Assembly: GCA_050251715.1 (NCBI GenBank)
Contig: JBFWMG010000028.1
Coordinates: 1 to 49,313, forward strand
DNA length: 49,313 bases
Source: JBFWMG01 sp050251715
GTDB taxonomy: Bacteria; Desulfobacterota; Desulfovibrionia; Desulfovibrionales; Desulfovibrionaceae
Direction: 5' to 3'
The translations under genes were made by a program, and so were the position numbers. This document shows, in pieces, positions 8,119-16,910 of the stretch. The notes below the pieces were generated by a model. That model had not been told where the DNA came from and searched no databases. It worked only from the letters and a program-made list of their open reading frames with translations. Position 1 is the first letter of the stretch; every line of letters starts with the position of its first letter.

Positions 8119-9081
8119 TTACCATTCCTGGTTGAACATAGTGTGTTTACTTGAGTTAATCAAGGAGTGGAGTCGCCTGGGCATGGCATTGAGCTTGCCC
8201 CGAACCTTGGACCACTTCTTATGAGAAAAATCGGCTTTATTGCCCCTGGCCAAGCATGCCTGACCAGGAGGAAAAATCAGCTCCGCCGGGGTTTGGTAGC
8301 CGATGGAGCTATGCGGACGGACCTCGTTGTACTCTCTCCGCCATGCCTCACATTTTGCTTGTGCCTCTTCCAGGGTCAACAACCAAGAGGCATTCAGGCA
8401 TTCCTCCCGAAACTTGCCGTTGAAGCTCTCGACAAAACAGTTGTCCGTGGGCTTCCCAGGCCTGGAAAAGTCCAGCTTCACCCCGTTCATGTAGGCCTAA
8501 AGGTCCAAGGCTTTGCTGATGAATTCCGGTCCGTTGTCCACTCTGATCTCTCTGGGAATACCGTACATCCGGGTGATCCTTTCCAGCGTATCCACCACAT
8601 CATCAGCCCGGTAGCTTCTGCAGGGATCGACCGCCGGGCTGAACCGAGTGAAGGCGTCCACAATCGTCAGTATCCTGATTCTGCTCCCGTCGAATAGTTG
8701 ATCCGACATGAAGTCCATGGCCCAGATTTCGTTCTGGGCTGCGGCCACGGCGCGCTCTGGCCGCAGTTTGGCCGAAACCTTTCGCTTGGGCGTTTTGTTT
8801 CGCAACTGAAGCCCCTCGAGCCGGTAAAGGCGGTACACCCTGTGTACGCTCACCAGCCAACCTTCCCGGCGCAAGAGCACATGTATGCGCCGGTACCCAT
8901 ATCTCACCCAGGCGTCGGCTATTTCCCGGATTTTCTGCCTGAGTGCTGCCTGAGGATCGCGTCTGTGGCGGTAGTAGTAGGTCGACCTCGCCGCCTCGAG
9001 GATACAGCAGGCTCGGCGCATGCTCACTCCCCAGGCCTTTCGGAGGTATTCCACCGCCTCGCGGCGAAGCGCAGGCTTCAT
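8119..9081 (-). pseudogene. IS3/IS407-type transposase OrfB, interrupted by an in-frame TAG
   Basis: OrfB is the DDE catalytic half of the transposase. Visible motifs are the N-terminal ARSTYYYR region, Asp in IWAMDFMSD, Asp in IRVDNGPEFIS, and Glu in VESFNGKFREECLN. An amber codon at 8497-8499 falls between FISKALDL and AYMNGVKLDF, where relatives have Trp (W-A-Y), so a single TGG-to-TAG change explains it. The frame continues unshifted on both sides. OrfB normally needs a -1 frameshift from orfA, and the overlap at 9078-9081 fits that. The C-terminal tail after TPAELIF is atypical and may be fused host or island sequence. Confidence 0.85.
8135..8163 (-). promoter_or_regulatory. Candidate sigma70 promoter for the methyltransferase operon
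   Basis: Read on the minus strand, TTGATT (8158-8163) and TATGTT (8135-8140) are separated by exactly 17 bases and would start transcription about 35 bases before the methyltransferase ATG. Both boxes lie inside the 3' end of the neighbouring IS transposase frame, so the operon may now be driven from IS-borne DNA. This is a motif match only. Confidence 0.45.
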
Positions 9082-9344
9082 AGTTTTCGGCGGATCACGT
9101 CCTGAAGCATTTCCTTGTCCAGGGACAAGTCCGCCACCAGCTTCTTCAGGCGCTTGTTTTCCTCGTCAAGCTGCTTGAGCCGTTTCATCTCCGAAGGCAT
9201 CAACCCACCGTACTTTTTCCGCCAGCGATAGTAGGTCTGGATGGTGATCCCGGCCTTGCGGCAGACCTCCTCCAGCGGGGTGCCTTCCTTTGCCTGACGC
9301 AGGATGAAGGCAATCTGGGAATCTGAGAACCGTGACTTCTTCAT
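9078..9344 (-). CDS. IS3/IS407-type transposase OrfA
   Basis: This 88-residue protein is the helix-turn-helix DNA-binding half of an IS3-family transposase. It opens MKKSRFSDSQIAFILRQA, has the recognition helix around EEVCRKAGITIQTYYRWRKK, and closes with a leucine-zipper-like helix and the family tail DKEMLQDVIRRKL. The ATG at 9344 is chosen because it gives the standard family N-terminus; an upstream in-frame ATG at 9395 would add 17 unrelated residues. It overlaps orfB by four bases, consistent with programmed frameshifting. Confidence 0.88.
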   Translation of the reverse strand: MKKSRFSDSQIAFILRQAKEGTPLEEVCRKAGITIQTYYRWRKKYGGLMPSEMKRLKQLDEENKRLKKLVADLSLDKEMLQDVIRRKL

Positions 9345-9433
9345 GGGAAATCCTCTGGGTTCGGGTGAGCCAAGCCTAACCGAGAATTTTCTCACTTTGA
9401 ATGGTTCAGTTTTTGGGGGTCAGGTCAGTCACG

Positions 9434-10303
9434 AGATTGAGGCCCACAACAAAATACACCTAGATACTGTAGTCACGAGAGTGTCTAGATTTTCTTTTTG
9501 TGGCATCCTTCGCCAATGACGCGACACAAAAGGAGGTTGCCTTGGCGATTCCAGCCCATCGGCGGCATGACGTCCCGGACAAGGTTTGGGAAAAGTTTGA
9601 GCCTCATTTGCCTGGGGAAAAAGGACGTTGGGGCGGCGTTGCACAGGACAACCGCCAGGTTATCAATGCGGTCTTTTGGATCATGCGCACAGGTGCCCCG
9701 TGGCGAGATCTTCCCCCTGACTATGTTGGATGGAGCAATACCCATCGTCGTTTTATTCGTTGGCGTGATAGGGGGGTATGGGAAAGCCTGCTGGAAATAT
9801 TGATAGACGAGCCGGACTATGAGTGGCTCATGATCGATGCCAGCCACTGAAAGGTTCATCTGCATGCAGCAGGGGCACGGGGTGGAAATCAAGACATGAG
9901 CCGCACAAAAGGGGGCTCAACACAAAATTGCATTTGGCCGAGGACGCACACGGTATGCCGGTCAGGGTTATTATTACTAAAGGTACAACAGCAGATTGTA
10001 CGCAGGCCGCCGAACTGATTGACGGCTTTGAAGCCCAATACCTCTTGGCAGACCGAGGATATGACACTGACGCCATTATCACTCAGTCGGAAAAGCAGGG
10101 AAGGATGCCTGTCATCCCTCCGAAAAAGAACAGGAAAACGCCACGTAATTACAACAAATATCTCTATAAAATTCGTCACTTGGTAGAGAACGCCTTTCTC
10201 CATCTGAAACGCTGGCGTGGCATCGCAACTCGGTATGCAAAGAATACAGCCTCATTTCTTGCTGCTATTCACATTAGGTGTATTTTGTTGTGGGCCTCAA
10301 TCT
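9434..10303 (+). mobile_element. IS5-family (IS427-type) insertion sequence, 870 bp with 28-bp perfect inverted ends
   Basis: The ends 9434-9461 and 10276-10303 are perfect 28-bp inverted repeats (AGATTGAGGCCCACAACAAA... against its complement). They bound an 870-bp unit, the usual size for this group. The right end overlaps the last transposase codons. The unit lies only six bases from the end of the IS3-type element and about 70 bases from the integrase stop, so three mobile pieces are stacked together. A clear target duplication was not recognised. Confidence 0.8.
9542..10303 (+). pseudogene. IS5/IS427-type transposase with an internal TGA and a frameshift
   Basis: The first frame runs from a TTG at 9542, chosen because AAAGGAGG lies just upstream, through VWEKFEPHLPG, VFWIMRTGAPWRDLP and EWLMIDASH (an Asp of the DDE triad). 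It stops at TGA 9848-9850. Translation past that codon still gives family sequence (KVHLHAAGARGGNQDM) until a run of A and G around 9905. There the homology moves to the frame that continues LNTKLHLAEDAHGMPVRV, YLLADRGYD and LVENAFLHLKRWRGIATRY. A frameshift at this A/G run is commonly seen between the two ORFs of this group and may be programmed. The TGA is probably a disabling mutation. The second frame runs beyond the IS end to a stop at 10393-10395. Confidence 0.8.
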
Positions 10304-10369
10304 TACACTATCTAGAGCAGGGGGGAGGGGGGTGCCGTTTTTCATGCCCCAACCCCGCAGAGGGCGGCC

Positions 10370-11575
10370 TCAGGCGCTTCGCGTGTGCTTCATAGGGAGC
10401 ACTTTGCCGCCGGAGGAGGGCTTCATTTCTGCCGCCAGACGCTCCACGGCGCGAAGTTTGGCCTCGTTTCCCGCGTGAGTGTACCGCTGCAGCATGGCAA
10501 GGGTTGACCACCCGAACAGACTTTGAATTGTCCGCAGATCTACTCCGGCCTTGAGCATGAGGCTGGCAGCAGTGTGTCTGAGGCTATGAAAGACGATGCG
10601 CTCGCGGCGGTCCTCCCGTCCTCTGTTCAGGCCAAGGGTTGCCACAGCCTTTCGGAAGGCGGTGGGTTGCAACCCCCACGGTCCGCCAAGGGAGTTTTGG
10701 AAAACGAGGTCCCCCGGATGCCCTTGTTCCTTGTCCCGCAGCATGTCTGCGAGGTTTGGAGTCATGGGCACGGTGCGGGGCTTGCCTGTTTTGGTATGGA
10801 CCAAGTTGATCTCTCGCCCCATAAGGTTGACGTTGCCCCAGGTCAGGCTTGCCAACTCGCCAAGGCGGGCTCCGGTATTGGCGGCTGCCAGGACCAACTC
10901 CCAGGCATTCGGATCGCGTCGCTTGACTTCGGCCAGAAGGGCGGCGAGTTCCTCAGGGGAAAGAAAGCGAACCCGGGCGTTGTCGATGTGCCCCACTTTC
11001 ACGGCCTTGCTCGGGCTGTCCCCGGCCACGATGTCCCAATCACACGCCATCTTCCAGACGGCGCGGAACGTGGCAAGCACGTGCTGCACGGTACGCGGGG
11101 AGCGGCCAGCCTGACGCATGGCGTTGCGTAGGGTATCCAGCTCGCGCGGATCGATCTCCCGCAATGGCAGGGAGCCGAATCGAGGGGCAAGCCAGATGCG
11201 GAAATGATGCTCTTCTGTTCGCCAGGTTTCTGGCTTCTTGGTCTGCGACGCTGCCGGGGCGTAGTGCTCCTCCCAGAAGGCGGCCAGGGTCGTGTCCTGG
11301 CGTTCGGCCTTGCGACGGGCTTTATCGGCAATCTTGCGGCGCTCTTTCAGAGTGACGGGGCCTTCTCCAGTCCGGGCGGCCTCTTTAAGCTTACCCAGCT
11401 CTTCAAGGGCCTTCGACAGGTTCCAACCCTCTGACGCCCAGCCCAGGCCCTGTTCTCGACGTTTGCCGTCTACTTTGTAGTAGATGGCAAAGTAGCGGTC
11501 GCGCTTGACTCCGTGCTTCCGGGTAGAATGTTCACGGTAGCGGATGCCAGGGGTGCCCGTCTGCTTCCACGCCAT
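10370..11575 (-). CDS. Full-length tyrosine recombinase (integrase) at the tRNA-Phe junction
   Basis: This 401-residue site-specific recombinase integrates and excises a genomic element. It has an N-terminal arm-binding region (GIRYREHSTRKHGVKRDRYF), a SAM-like core-binding domain (TTLAAFWEEHYAP to about IVAGDSP) and a catalytic domain with Arg in TGARLGELASL, HSLRHTAASL and the Tyr in LAMLQRYTHAG. The ATG at 11575 is chosen because GGAGGG lies eight bases upstream; in-frame ATGs further out would add unrelated residues. The gene points away from a tRNA-Phe 3' fragment about 150 bases upstream of its start, the usual layout of int beside its attachment site. Its last residues KVLPMKHTRSA almost match those of the truncated integrase near position 969. 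Confidence 0.92.
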   Translation of the reverse strand: MAWKQTGTPGIRYREHSTRKHGVKRDRYFAIYYKVDGKRREQGLGWASEGWNLSKALEELGKLKEAARTGEGPVTLKERRKIADKARRKAERQDTTLAAFWEEHYAPAASQTKKPETWRTEEHHFRIWLAPRFGSLPLREIDPRELDTLRNAMRQAGRSPRTVQHVLATFRAVWKMACDWDIVAGDSPSKAVKVGHIDNARVRFLSPEELAALLAEVKRRDPNAWELVLAAANTGARLGELASLTWGNVNLMGREINLVHTKTGKPRTVPMTPNLADMLRDKEQGHPGDLVFQNSLGGPWGLQPTAFRKAVATLGLNRGREDRRERIVFHSLRHTAASLMLKAGVDLRTIQSLFGWSTLAMLQRYTHAGNEAKLRAVERLAAEMKPSSGGKVLPMKHTRSA

Positions 11576-11727
11576 GTCGTGGCCCTCCATTTTTGTCCAT
11601 CTCCTGTCCATCCTTTTTGCGTGAAACAGGGATGGACAACGTGAAAAATCGTGAAGGTAGTTTCTTGTGAACATGCCGAAATGTCAATGTTTATGTGACG
11701 CTACGTGGTGATTTGTGAACCCAGGGA

Positions 11728-11778
11728 GGCGGACTGAAAATCCCCGTGTCGGCAGTTCAATTCTGTCCCTCGGCACCA
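11728..11778 (+). other. 3' half of a tRNA-Phe(GAA) gene, attachment-site remnant
   Basis: The segment carries the anticodon region GGACTGAAAATCC (anticodon GAA), a short variable loop and the T arm GGCAG-TTCAATT-CTGTC. The acceptor strand CCTCGGC (11768-11774), a discriminator A and an encoded CCA ending at 11778 complete it. No D arm or 5' acceptor strand is present upstream, so it is not a functional gene. It lies beside a full-length integrase and should be one end of an island whose other end, with the intact tRNA, is left of the window. Confidence 0.85.
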
Positions 11779-11931
11779 CGAATATAAAGGGCTTACAGTG
11801 AAAACTGTAGGCTCTTTTTCTTTGCTTTGCGGCATTGTCCCACGTCTGTCCCACGACATAGATACCCTCCTTGGGATATGGCAACTCTCCTCTTGAGTAG
11901 GTACTGGTTATGGCGTATTTATCACCGCATG

Positions 11932-14900
11932 ATGCTAGAAATATCTCCCCAGCAAATCGCGCAACTCGATAGCAAGCAACTTGTCGATCTCATGCGTAGG
12001 CTTTTGTACGCGGAATCACGGCGAGCAGGCATCCCCCTTTCGAGGGTGGCTGTGGCAATGCAAATAACTGTTCCTGACGGTGGTGAAGATGGCAGGGTCG
12101 CCTGGGGGAGCGGGGAGTCAAATACGGACTTTTTCCCATCAAGGTTTTGTGTGTTTCAGGCCAAAGCCAAGAAGAATATTGGGCCTACTGATGTAAAAAA
12201 GGAGATTTGGAAAAAAGGCGCGGGAGTAAAAGGCAAGCCCAAAAAATTGAACGAGGCAGCTGCAGAAGTTATTTCTAAGAATGGCAGTTACATTTTATTC
12301 ACATCTGTACCCCTGACAGGGGCAGCTATTCAGAAGTGTGAAAATGCAATACGAGCTGGTTTTTCAGAAGCAGGGTCAAGTGCTGATATGTGTGCCGCTA
12401 TTTGTGTGTATGATGCTAACAAAATAGCTGCATGGTGTAATGGCTATCTAAGTATTGTTGCCTGGGTTCATGAGATTACGAATGGGATGATTCTCAATGG
12501 TCTTCAGTCAATAGAACAGTGGTCAAAAAGTCCAGATATAGCGCGTATTCCTTGGATTGACGATGGTGCAAAGCGATTTGTTGTCGAGAGCGTAGAGGAA
12601 GAAGTGAGTATTTCAAAAAAGGGGAAGGAAACAAAGAAATCCGTTCCCAAGAGGAACACATGCAGCTTCATCGAAACTGCGCAGTACATTAATGTATTTT
12701 GTGGTGAACACCATAGGATCATACGGGTTGTAGGGGCGTCAGGTTATGGGAAAACACGATTTCTTCATGAAGCCTTTAGCTCCACTGGCAGCGTCATAGA
12801 AAAACAAAATTATTCATCTCTCATATATGTCGATGGATGTCATTCGACTGACGGTGTGTACCAGATTATTTTACAACTTGCAGATATGGGAAGAGAAGCG
12901 CTAATTATCGTTGATGAGTGTAATGACTCTGAACATGCCAGACTTGCAGATCTTATTTTACGTGAGGGGGCAAGATTAAGACTTGTAACTGTTGATTTAG
13001 AGACGCACATTAAGCCAAGCATGGAGTGTGCAGTTGTAAGAATTGAGCGATCATCTGATGAATTAATTTCAAAGATTGCACTATCGTGCAGAAAAAAGTT
13101 GTCACGTCAAGAAGTCGTATTAATAAAAAAACTTGCGACTGGATTTCCTCGCATGGCTGTGGCTGCATCTGATGCTATTGCCGTAACTAATGAGCCAATT
13201 TCCTCTGTAGAAAAATTAATCAATAAAATCATATGGGGGAGTGAGGCAAGGAATCGCGATGCAGAAAGATCATTGGAGGCCGCGAGCCTGTTTGACGTGT
13301 TTGGTGTAGATGGAGATGCGCGTGTGCAGTTGGAATATATTGCCGAAAAGATAGCAATACAATCTGATGATGTGTTCTACGCAGATTTGGATATGTTTGT
13401 TTCTCGTGGAGTTATGTTGCGCAGGGGGGACTATGTTCAAGTTCAACCGCTCCCACTTGCGGCAATAATGGCAGGAAGGAGGCTTAAAGCTCTTGGCGCA
13501 AAGGCGATGTTTGAAATTTTTAAAAATATGCCGGGAAAGCTGAAAGACAATTTTTATATCAGATTACAGTGGCTTGATACCTCGCCTCATGCTAAAGAGC
13601 TGGCGAGATTAATATTAGCGCAATTCGGTACGCTGGAGTCTTTGAATACGGAAGACGGAAGCAAGTGCTTACATAGCCTCGTTCATGTCATTCCTGATTT
13701 TGTTATGGAGGTCATCTCGCGGGTTTTTGGTGTGTTGGATCATGCTGCTCTTCAGAGTGTTGGACCTGGGCGGCGCTATCTTGTTTGGACACTTGAAAAA
13801 CTTGCTTTCAGGAAAGCCTCTTTCACTCAGGCAGCCAGTCTTCTCCTTCGTCTTGCGGTAGCTGAAACAGAGGACTATGGGAATAATGCGTCAGGCGTTT
13901 TTGAGCAACTATTCTTTTTGCATTTGAGTGGAACAGAGGCAGAGCCCGCCTTGCGGCTTCCCATAATTGATTCTGGCCTACAAGGCGAAGATATCGCAAC
14001 GAAAAAAATCTGTATTCAAGCGCTTGGCAATATGCTTGAGCGTCGGCATTTTTCGCGCAGTGGAGGCAGTGAAGAACTAGGAAGCGGCATTCCCCTTCAG
14101 GATTGGGAACCAAAAACATATGGGGAAATCTTTGCATTCCATCGTGCGGCAATAACCCGTCTTACGAGAATAGCTTGTAGTGGCGGCGAGCTATCAACGG
14201 CTGCAAAGGATATTCTGGGTCATCGCATAAGAACCCTTATCTGTCCCAATCTTTTTGCCGACCTTGTCGAGATTATTGATAAAATTCAGGCTTGTTACGG
14301 TTTTTGGTCAGAGGGCCTTCATGGGGTGAATCAGTGGCTATATTTTGATAGCCCGCCAAAAAAGAAGACGAAATTTTTTAAAACGGTGCGAGAATATTAC
14401 GACAATATTTTGCCTGTCGATCCGGTGGATTTGGCAATTTTCTACTCGAAATACTGGCCTGCGGATCTTTATGACCCTGATTTTCCCTATGATAAAGACG
14501 ACAATGATTTTTCATACGCGCAGAGAATGGCAGAGAATCTTGCTGAATTGTTTGTAAAAGATGATGCTATGATTGAGAGGGCGCTTGAAGCCATGCTTGG
14601 CATGGAGCTAGCTTCTCCCATCCCCTTTTGGCACAAACTGTCTACACTGACTGATGACCAAGATAAGCTTTTTTTGAAAGCTGTTGAAGTTGCAGAAAGT
14701 TTAGAATGTCAGCCGACATTAGGAGTTATAAAAGGAATACTCCTTGCCATAGAGGAGCGAGACAAGGCCCTGTCAAGAGTGTGTATTCGAATAGCGATTG
14801 ACTCTTCGTCTTTGCGGCCATTTGCAATTGACTGGGTAGGTGTGTGCCAATTGGCAGATGATGACCTTCCAATGGTGGAATCTTTATTGGGTGAAGCTCT

Positions 14901-15816
14901 TATTAAACCCCATGAGTGTGTTTTTCTTTCATATGGGCAGGGACTTACAAAAGTAACACCAGGTCAGCTTTGCACTCTTTTAAAAGCACTTCAGAAATAT
15001 GATCAAGAGGGCTTATGGGCTGCGGTAGGGATTATAAGGATGTATTGCTATGGGCAAAAGGAAATAGCTGATGTCTTGGTGCCATATATCAAGTCCTTTT
15101 TGTTAAGCATTGATTTATTTTATAAACCAGAAGAAAATAAGAATCGAGATTTTTATAATGTGGCATCTTTAGTCGAATCATTGTCAAGAAAATATTTTGA
15201 TGATAATTTTGTTATTTCATTTGTTAAGAAAATTTTTGATATTTTTAGTGACCCGTCATTGCATGCATTAAATATGAAGCACAGCATTCGTAAAATTGTA
15301 AATGTTTTGATTCAACAAGAATCGCTACTTGTGTGGAGCCATATTGAAAGTATCTTTCCTTTTGATGGGTTGGCACGACATCGCTTGAAGCATTTTCTCC
15401 GTCCAGATAGTGAAAATCATAATTCGGGAGGAATCCTTTATGGGTTACCTTCGACACTCTATTTGAATTGGGCAGCTGAAATGCCAGCCAAACGATTCCC
15501 TTTTGTTCTTGAATGGATAGCGATTCTCGACCAGGACAACGGGAAAACCATATGGCATCCTATCGTCCAAGGTATTGTCACTCAGTACGGCAACGTTCCA
15601 GAAGTACTGAATGCGCTTGGCAGCAGATTATATCCCACAGATTGGGTTAATTCTCGTGTACCATATCTTACGCCATATCTTCCGTTGCTTGTAGAGTGGT
15701 TTGATCATGATATGCCTTCCGTCTCATTCTGGGCAAGGCATAAGTACGATGATTTACAAAGCATGATTGAAAAGGAGTTAAAGGAAAGTGATGAACGATC
15801 AATTGGTGTCTTTTGA
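11932..15816 (+). CDS. Putative antiphage protein: restriction-endonuclease-like domain fused to a STAND-like NTPase
   Basis: This ~1294-residue protein has three parts. The N-terminus carries a PD-(D/E)xK-type pattern, VPDGGEDG (Asp53) followed by the strand FQAK (Gln76, Lys78), as in Mrr-like nucleases that cut DNA. A P-loop NTPase follows, with GASGYGKT at 268-275 and the Walker B strand ALIIVDECND at 323-332. A winged-helix-like segment near 488 (RGVMLRRGDYVQVQPLPLA) is typical of STAND ATPases. The last ~750 residues appear all-helical and may act as a sensor, as the repeats of Avs-type proteins do. The start at 11932 (or the adjacent ATG at 11929) begins the plausible domain; no good ribosome site is visible, and the frame is open from 11827. 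The gene is far more AT-rich than the later chromosome and lies among integrases and IS remnants, indicating transfer. Confidence 0.78.
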   Translation: MLEISPQQIAQLDSKQLVDLMRRLLYAESRRAGIPLSRVAVAMQITVPDGGEDGRVAWGSGESNTDFFPSRFCVFQAKAKKNIGPTDVKKEIWKKGAGVKGKPKKLNEAAAEVISKNGSYILFTSVPLTGAAIQKCENAIRAGFSEAGSSADMCAAICVYDANKIAAWCNGYLSIVAWVHEITNGMILNGLQSIEQWSKSPDIARIPWIDDGAKRFVVESVEEEVSISKKGKETKKSVPKRNTCSFIETAQYINVFCGEHHRIIRVVGASGYGKTRFLHEAFSSTGSVIEKQNYSSLIYVDGCHSTDGVYQIILQLADMGREALIIVDECNDSEHARLADLILREGARLRLVTVDLETHIKPSMECAVVRIERSSDELISKIALSCRKKLSRQEVVLIKKLATGFPRMAVAASDAIAVTNEPISSVEKLINKIIWGSEARNRDAERSLEAASLFDVFGVDGDARVQLEYIAEKIAIQSDDVFYADLDMFVSRGVMLRRGDYVQVQPLPLAAIMAGRRLKALGAKAMFEIFKNMPGKLKDNFYIRLQWLDTSPHAKELARLILAQFGTLESLNTEDGSKCLHSLVHVIPDFVMEVISRVFGVLDHAALQSVGPGRRYLVWTLEKLAFRKASFTQAASLLLRLAVAETEDYGNNASGVFEQLFFLHLSGTEAEPALRLPIIDSGLQGEDIATKKICIQALGNMLERRHFSRSGGSEELGSGIPLQDWEPKTYGEIFAFHRAAITRLTRIACSGGELSTAAKDILGHRIRTLICPNLFADLVEIIDKIQACYGFWSEGLHGVNQWLYFDSPPKKKTKFFKTVREYYDNILPVDPVDLAIFYSKYWPADLYDPDFPYDKDDNDFSYAQRMAENLAELFVKDDAMIERALEAMLGMELASPIPFWHKLSTLTDDQDKLFLKAVEVAESLECQPTLGVIKGILLAIEERDKALSRVCIRIAIDSSSLRPFAIDWVGVCQLADDDLPMVESLLGEALIKPHECVFLSYGQGLTKVTPGQLCTLLKALQKYDQEGLWAAVGIIRMYCYGQKEIADVLVPYIKSFLLSIDLFYKPEENKNRDFYNVASLVESLSRKYFDDNFVISFVKKIFDIFSDPSLHALNMKHSIRKIVNVLIQQESLLVWSHIESIFPFDGLARHRLKHFLRPDSENHNSGGILYGLPSTLYLNWAAEMPAKRFPFVLEWIAILDQDNGKTIWHPIVQGIVTQYGNVPEVLNALGSRLYPTDWVNSRVPYLTPYLPLLVEWFDHDMPSVSFWARHKYDDLQSMIEKELKESDERSIGVF

Positions 15817-15876
15817 AGTTACGCTATACTTGAATGGGAAGTAGTATTTTTTTCTACTTTCTATTCCGGTACTGTT

Positions 15877-16068
15877 TTAATTATTTTTTATTTGCATGCT
15901 CATGCGTTTATTTTTTTGAAAAGTTGAGTGTGCGCGTAATTCCTCTACGGCTTGATATATTGCCGCTTGATACCGTGTAATGTAATCATAGTTGGGCAGC
16001 TGGAAGTACAAGAATCCTACCAAAACAGCCCCGCCGATGATGGAAAACAGCATTGATGTCGCGTAGGC
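15877..16068 (-). pseudogene. Fragment of a small membrane protein cut by an IS481 end
   Basis: The open frame reads through a hydrophobic segment (MLFSIIGGAVLVGFLYF) into a polar helical tail (YITRYQAAIYQAVEELRAHSTFQ) and a stop at 15877. Its upstream side runs straight into the IS481 right end at 16069, so any original N-terminus has been lost. I do not recognise the family. It may also be a small protein starting at the internal ATG, but no ribosome site supports that. Confidence 0.3.
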
Positions 16069-16367
16069 TGTACAGAGATAGTATTCCCCTGACACTGCCG
16101 CTCCTGGCGGGGTGATGGCTACGCTGCCTTGCTGCCTGCCTTCTTTGTCTGCTCGGTCTTCGGCAGCCCGTCCATGAACGCCTGGTGAGGCGTCCTGCCT
16201 TCCATGCCTCGTCCTTGGTGGGGCCGGTCGTGGTTGTAGCCATGCAGATAACTGTCTAAATCCTTTTGCATTTCAGCCACAGATTCATACCATTTCTCAC
16301 GCCCCTTGATCCGGAAGTGCTCGTCCAGAAGCGTGCGGTGCAGACGCTCCACAAAGCCGTTGCTTTG
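16069..16367 (-). pseudogene. IS481-family transposase, second 3' remnant in inverted orientation
   Basis: This is a shorter copy of the transposase C-terminus found at 1920-2310, differing in a few residues: VERLHRTLLDEHFRIKGREKWYESVAEMQKDL, then GRTPHQAFMDGLPKTEQ and a stop at 16119. It ends with the same terminal DNA (TGTACAGAGATAGTATTC from 16069 on the plus strand). Sequence upstream of about 16367 is unrelated, so the rest of the element is missing. The two copies have their right ends facing each other across the 14-kb accessory block. Confidence 0.8.
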
Positions 16368-16397
16368 CAGCCATGCTCCCCATGGCTTCTGTCTTGC

Positions 16398-16660
16398 TCA
16401 TGCTGAACTCCTCTCTGTTGTAGTTTTGCCCAGGGCACTTCCTTTCATCTTCTTACCGTCCAGTTGAAAGCTGATGCCGGAAATGGTGCCGGTGCTGGCT
16501 TGGTTGAGAGCCACTTCCACCCCCGCGCTTTGCAGCCGTGCCGAGAACTCTTCGGAGGACGGCTTCCCTGGAACGGGCTTGTCCACCAGCTGTTGCAATT
16601 GTTGCATGGATGAGGCTTTTCCTGTGCGAAGGGCACGTTCGATCTCTCCCTTGGTGCGTG
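16398..16660 (-). pseudogene. Relaxase/mobilisation-protein fragment
   Basis: The frame ends with a segment resembling the post-catalytic part of plasmid and ICE relaxases: FSARLQSAGVEVALNQAS, then GISFQLDGKKMKGSALGK, followed by an early stop. Such proteins nick DNA at the transfer origin. The His-bearing catalytic motifs are absent, and upstream the frame runs into unrelated GC-rich DNA, so only a remnant is left. A possible start of a following gene (AGAGGAG then ATG near 16401, minus strand) is itself cut by the IS481 remnant. This marks the right edge of the accessory DNA. Confidence 0.55.
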
Positions 16661-16830
16661 CACGCCGCTCGTGTAACCCTCCCCCAAAAGGGGCGTCGCA
16701 ACGTTGGGATTTCGGGCGAAGGATTCCTACGGAGGGAGCGATGCGGCGTCTTGATGCGCGCAAACCCGGATCGTTGAAATTCTCACGCCTCCTTCGCCAT
16801 GAAATTTCGGTTTTTTTGGGGCGGGGGCGT

Positions 16831-16856
16831 AGGATTTTCCTTTGCCGTCCGTTACT
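16831..16856 (+). promoter_or_regulatory. Candidate ECF-sigma promoter motif upstream of the anti-sigma operon
   Basis: AGGATTTTCC at 16831 followed closely by CCGTCCGTTA also occurs, nearly unchanged, at 18449 before the efflux operon (AGGATTTTCC, then CCGTCCCGTTA). Both copies are preceded by a T-rich run and lie 50-75 bases before the first gene. A shared element ahead of the sigma/anti-sigma operon and its presumed target fits an autoregulated ECF promoter, although the exact -35 and -10 boxes are not certain. Confidence 0.5.
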
Positions 16857-16910
16857 CTTGATAGCGGAAGACGAGGCAAGAGGCTTGCCGCCTCCGCAAA
16901 GGAGACGACC

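Larger units (their letters stand above)
8119..9427 (-). mobile_element. IS3-family (IS407-type) insertion sequence, degraded
   Basis: The element contains the orfA/orfB pair characteristic of the IS407 group of the IS3 family. Its orfA-side end begins at 9427 with TGACCTGACCCCC on the minus strand, which fits the termini of this group. No matching inverted end is visible near 8119, and the last ~45 residues of the orfB frame do not look like a family C-terminus. The distal end is therefore probably deleted or replaced. Together with the nonsense codon in orfB, this suggests the element can no longer move on its own. Confidence 0.75.

Noticed and set aside
11728..11778. Intact tRNA-Phe gene
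   Set aside because: There is no D arm or 5' acceptor strand upstream.
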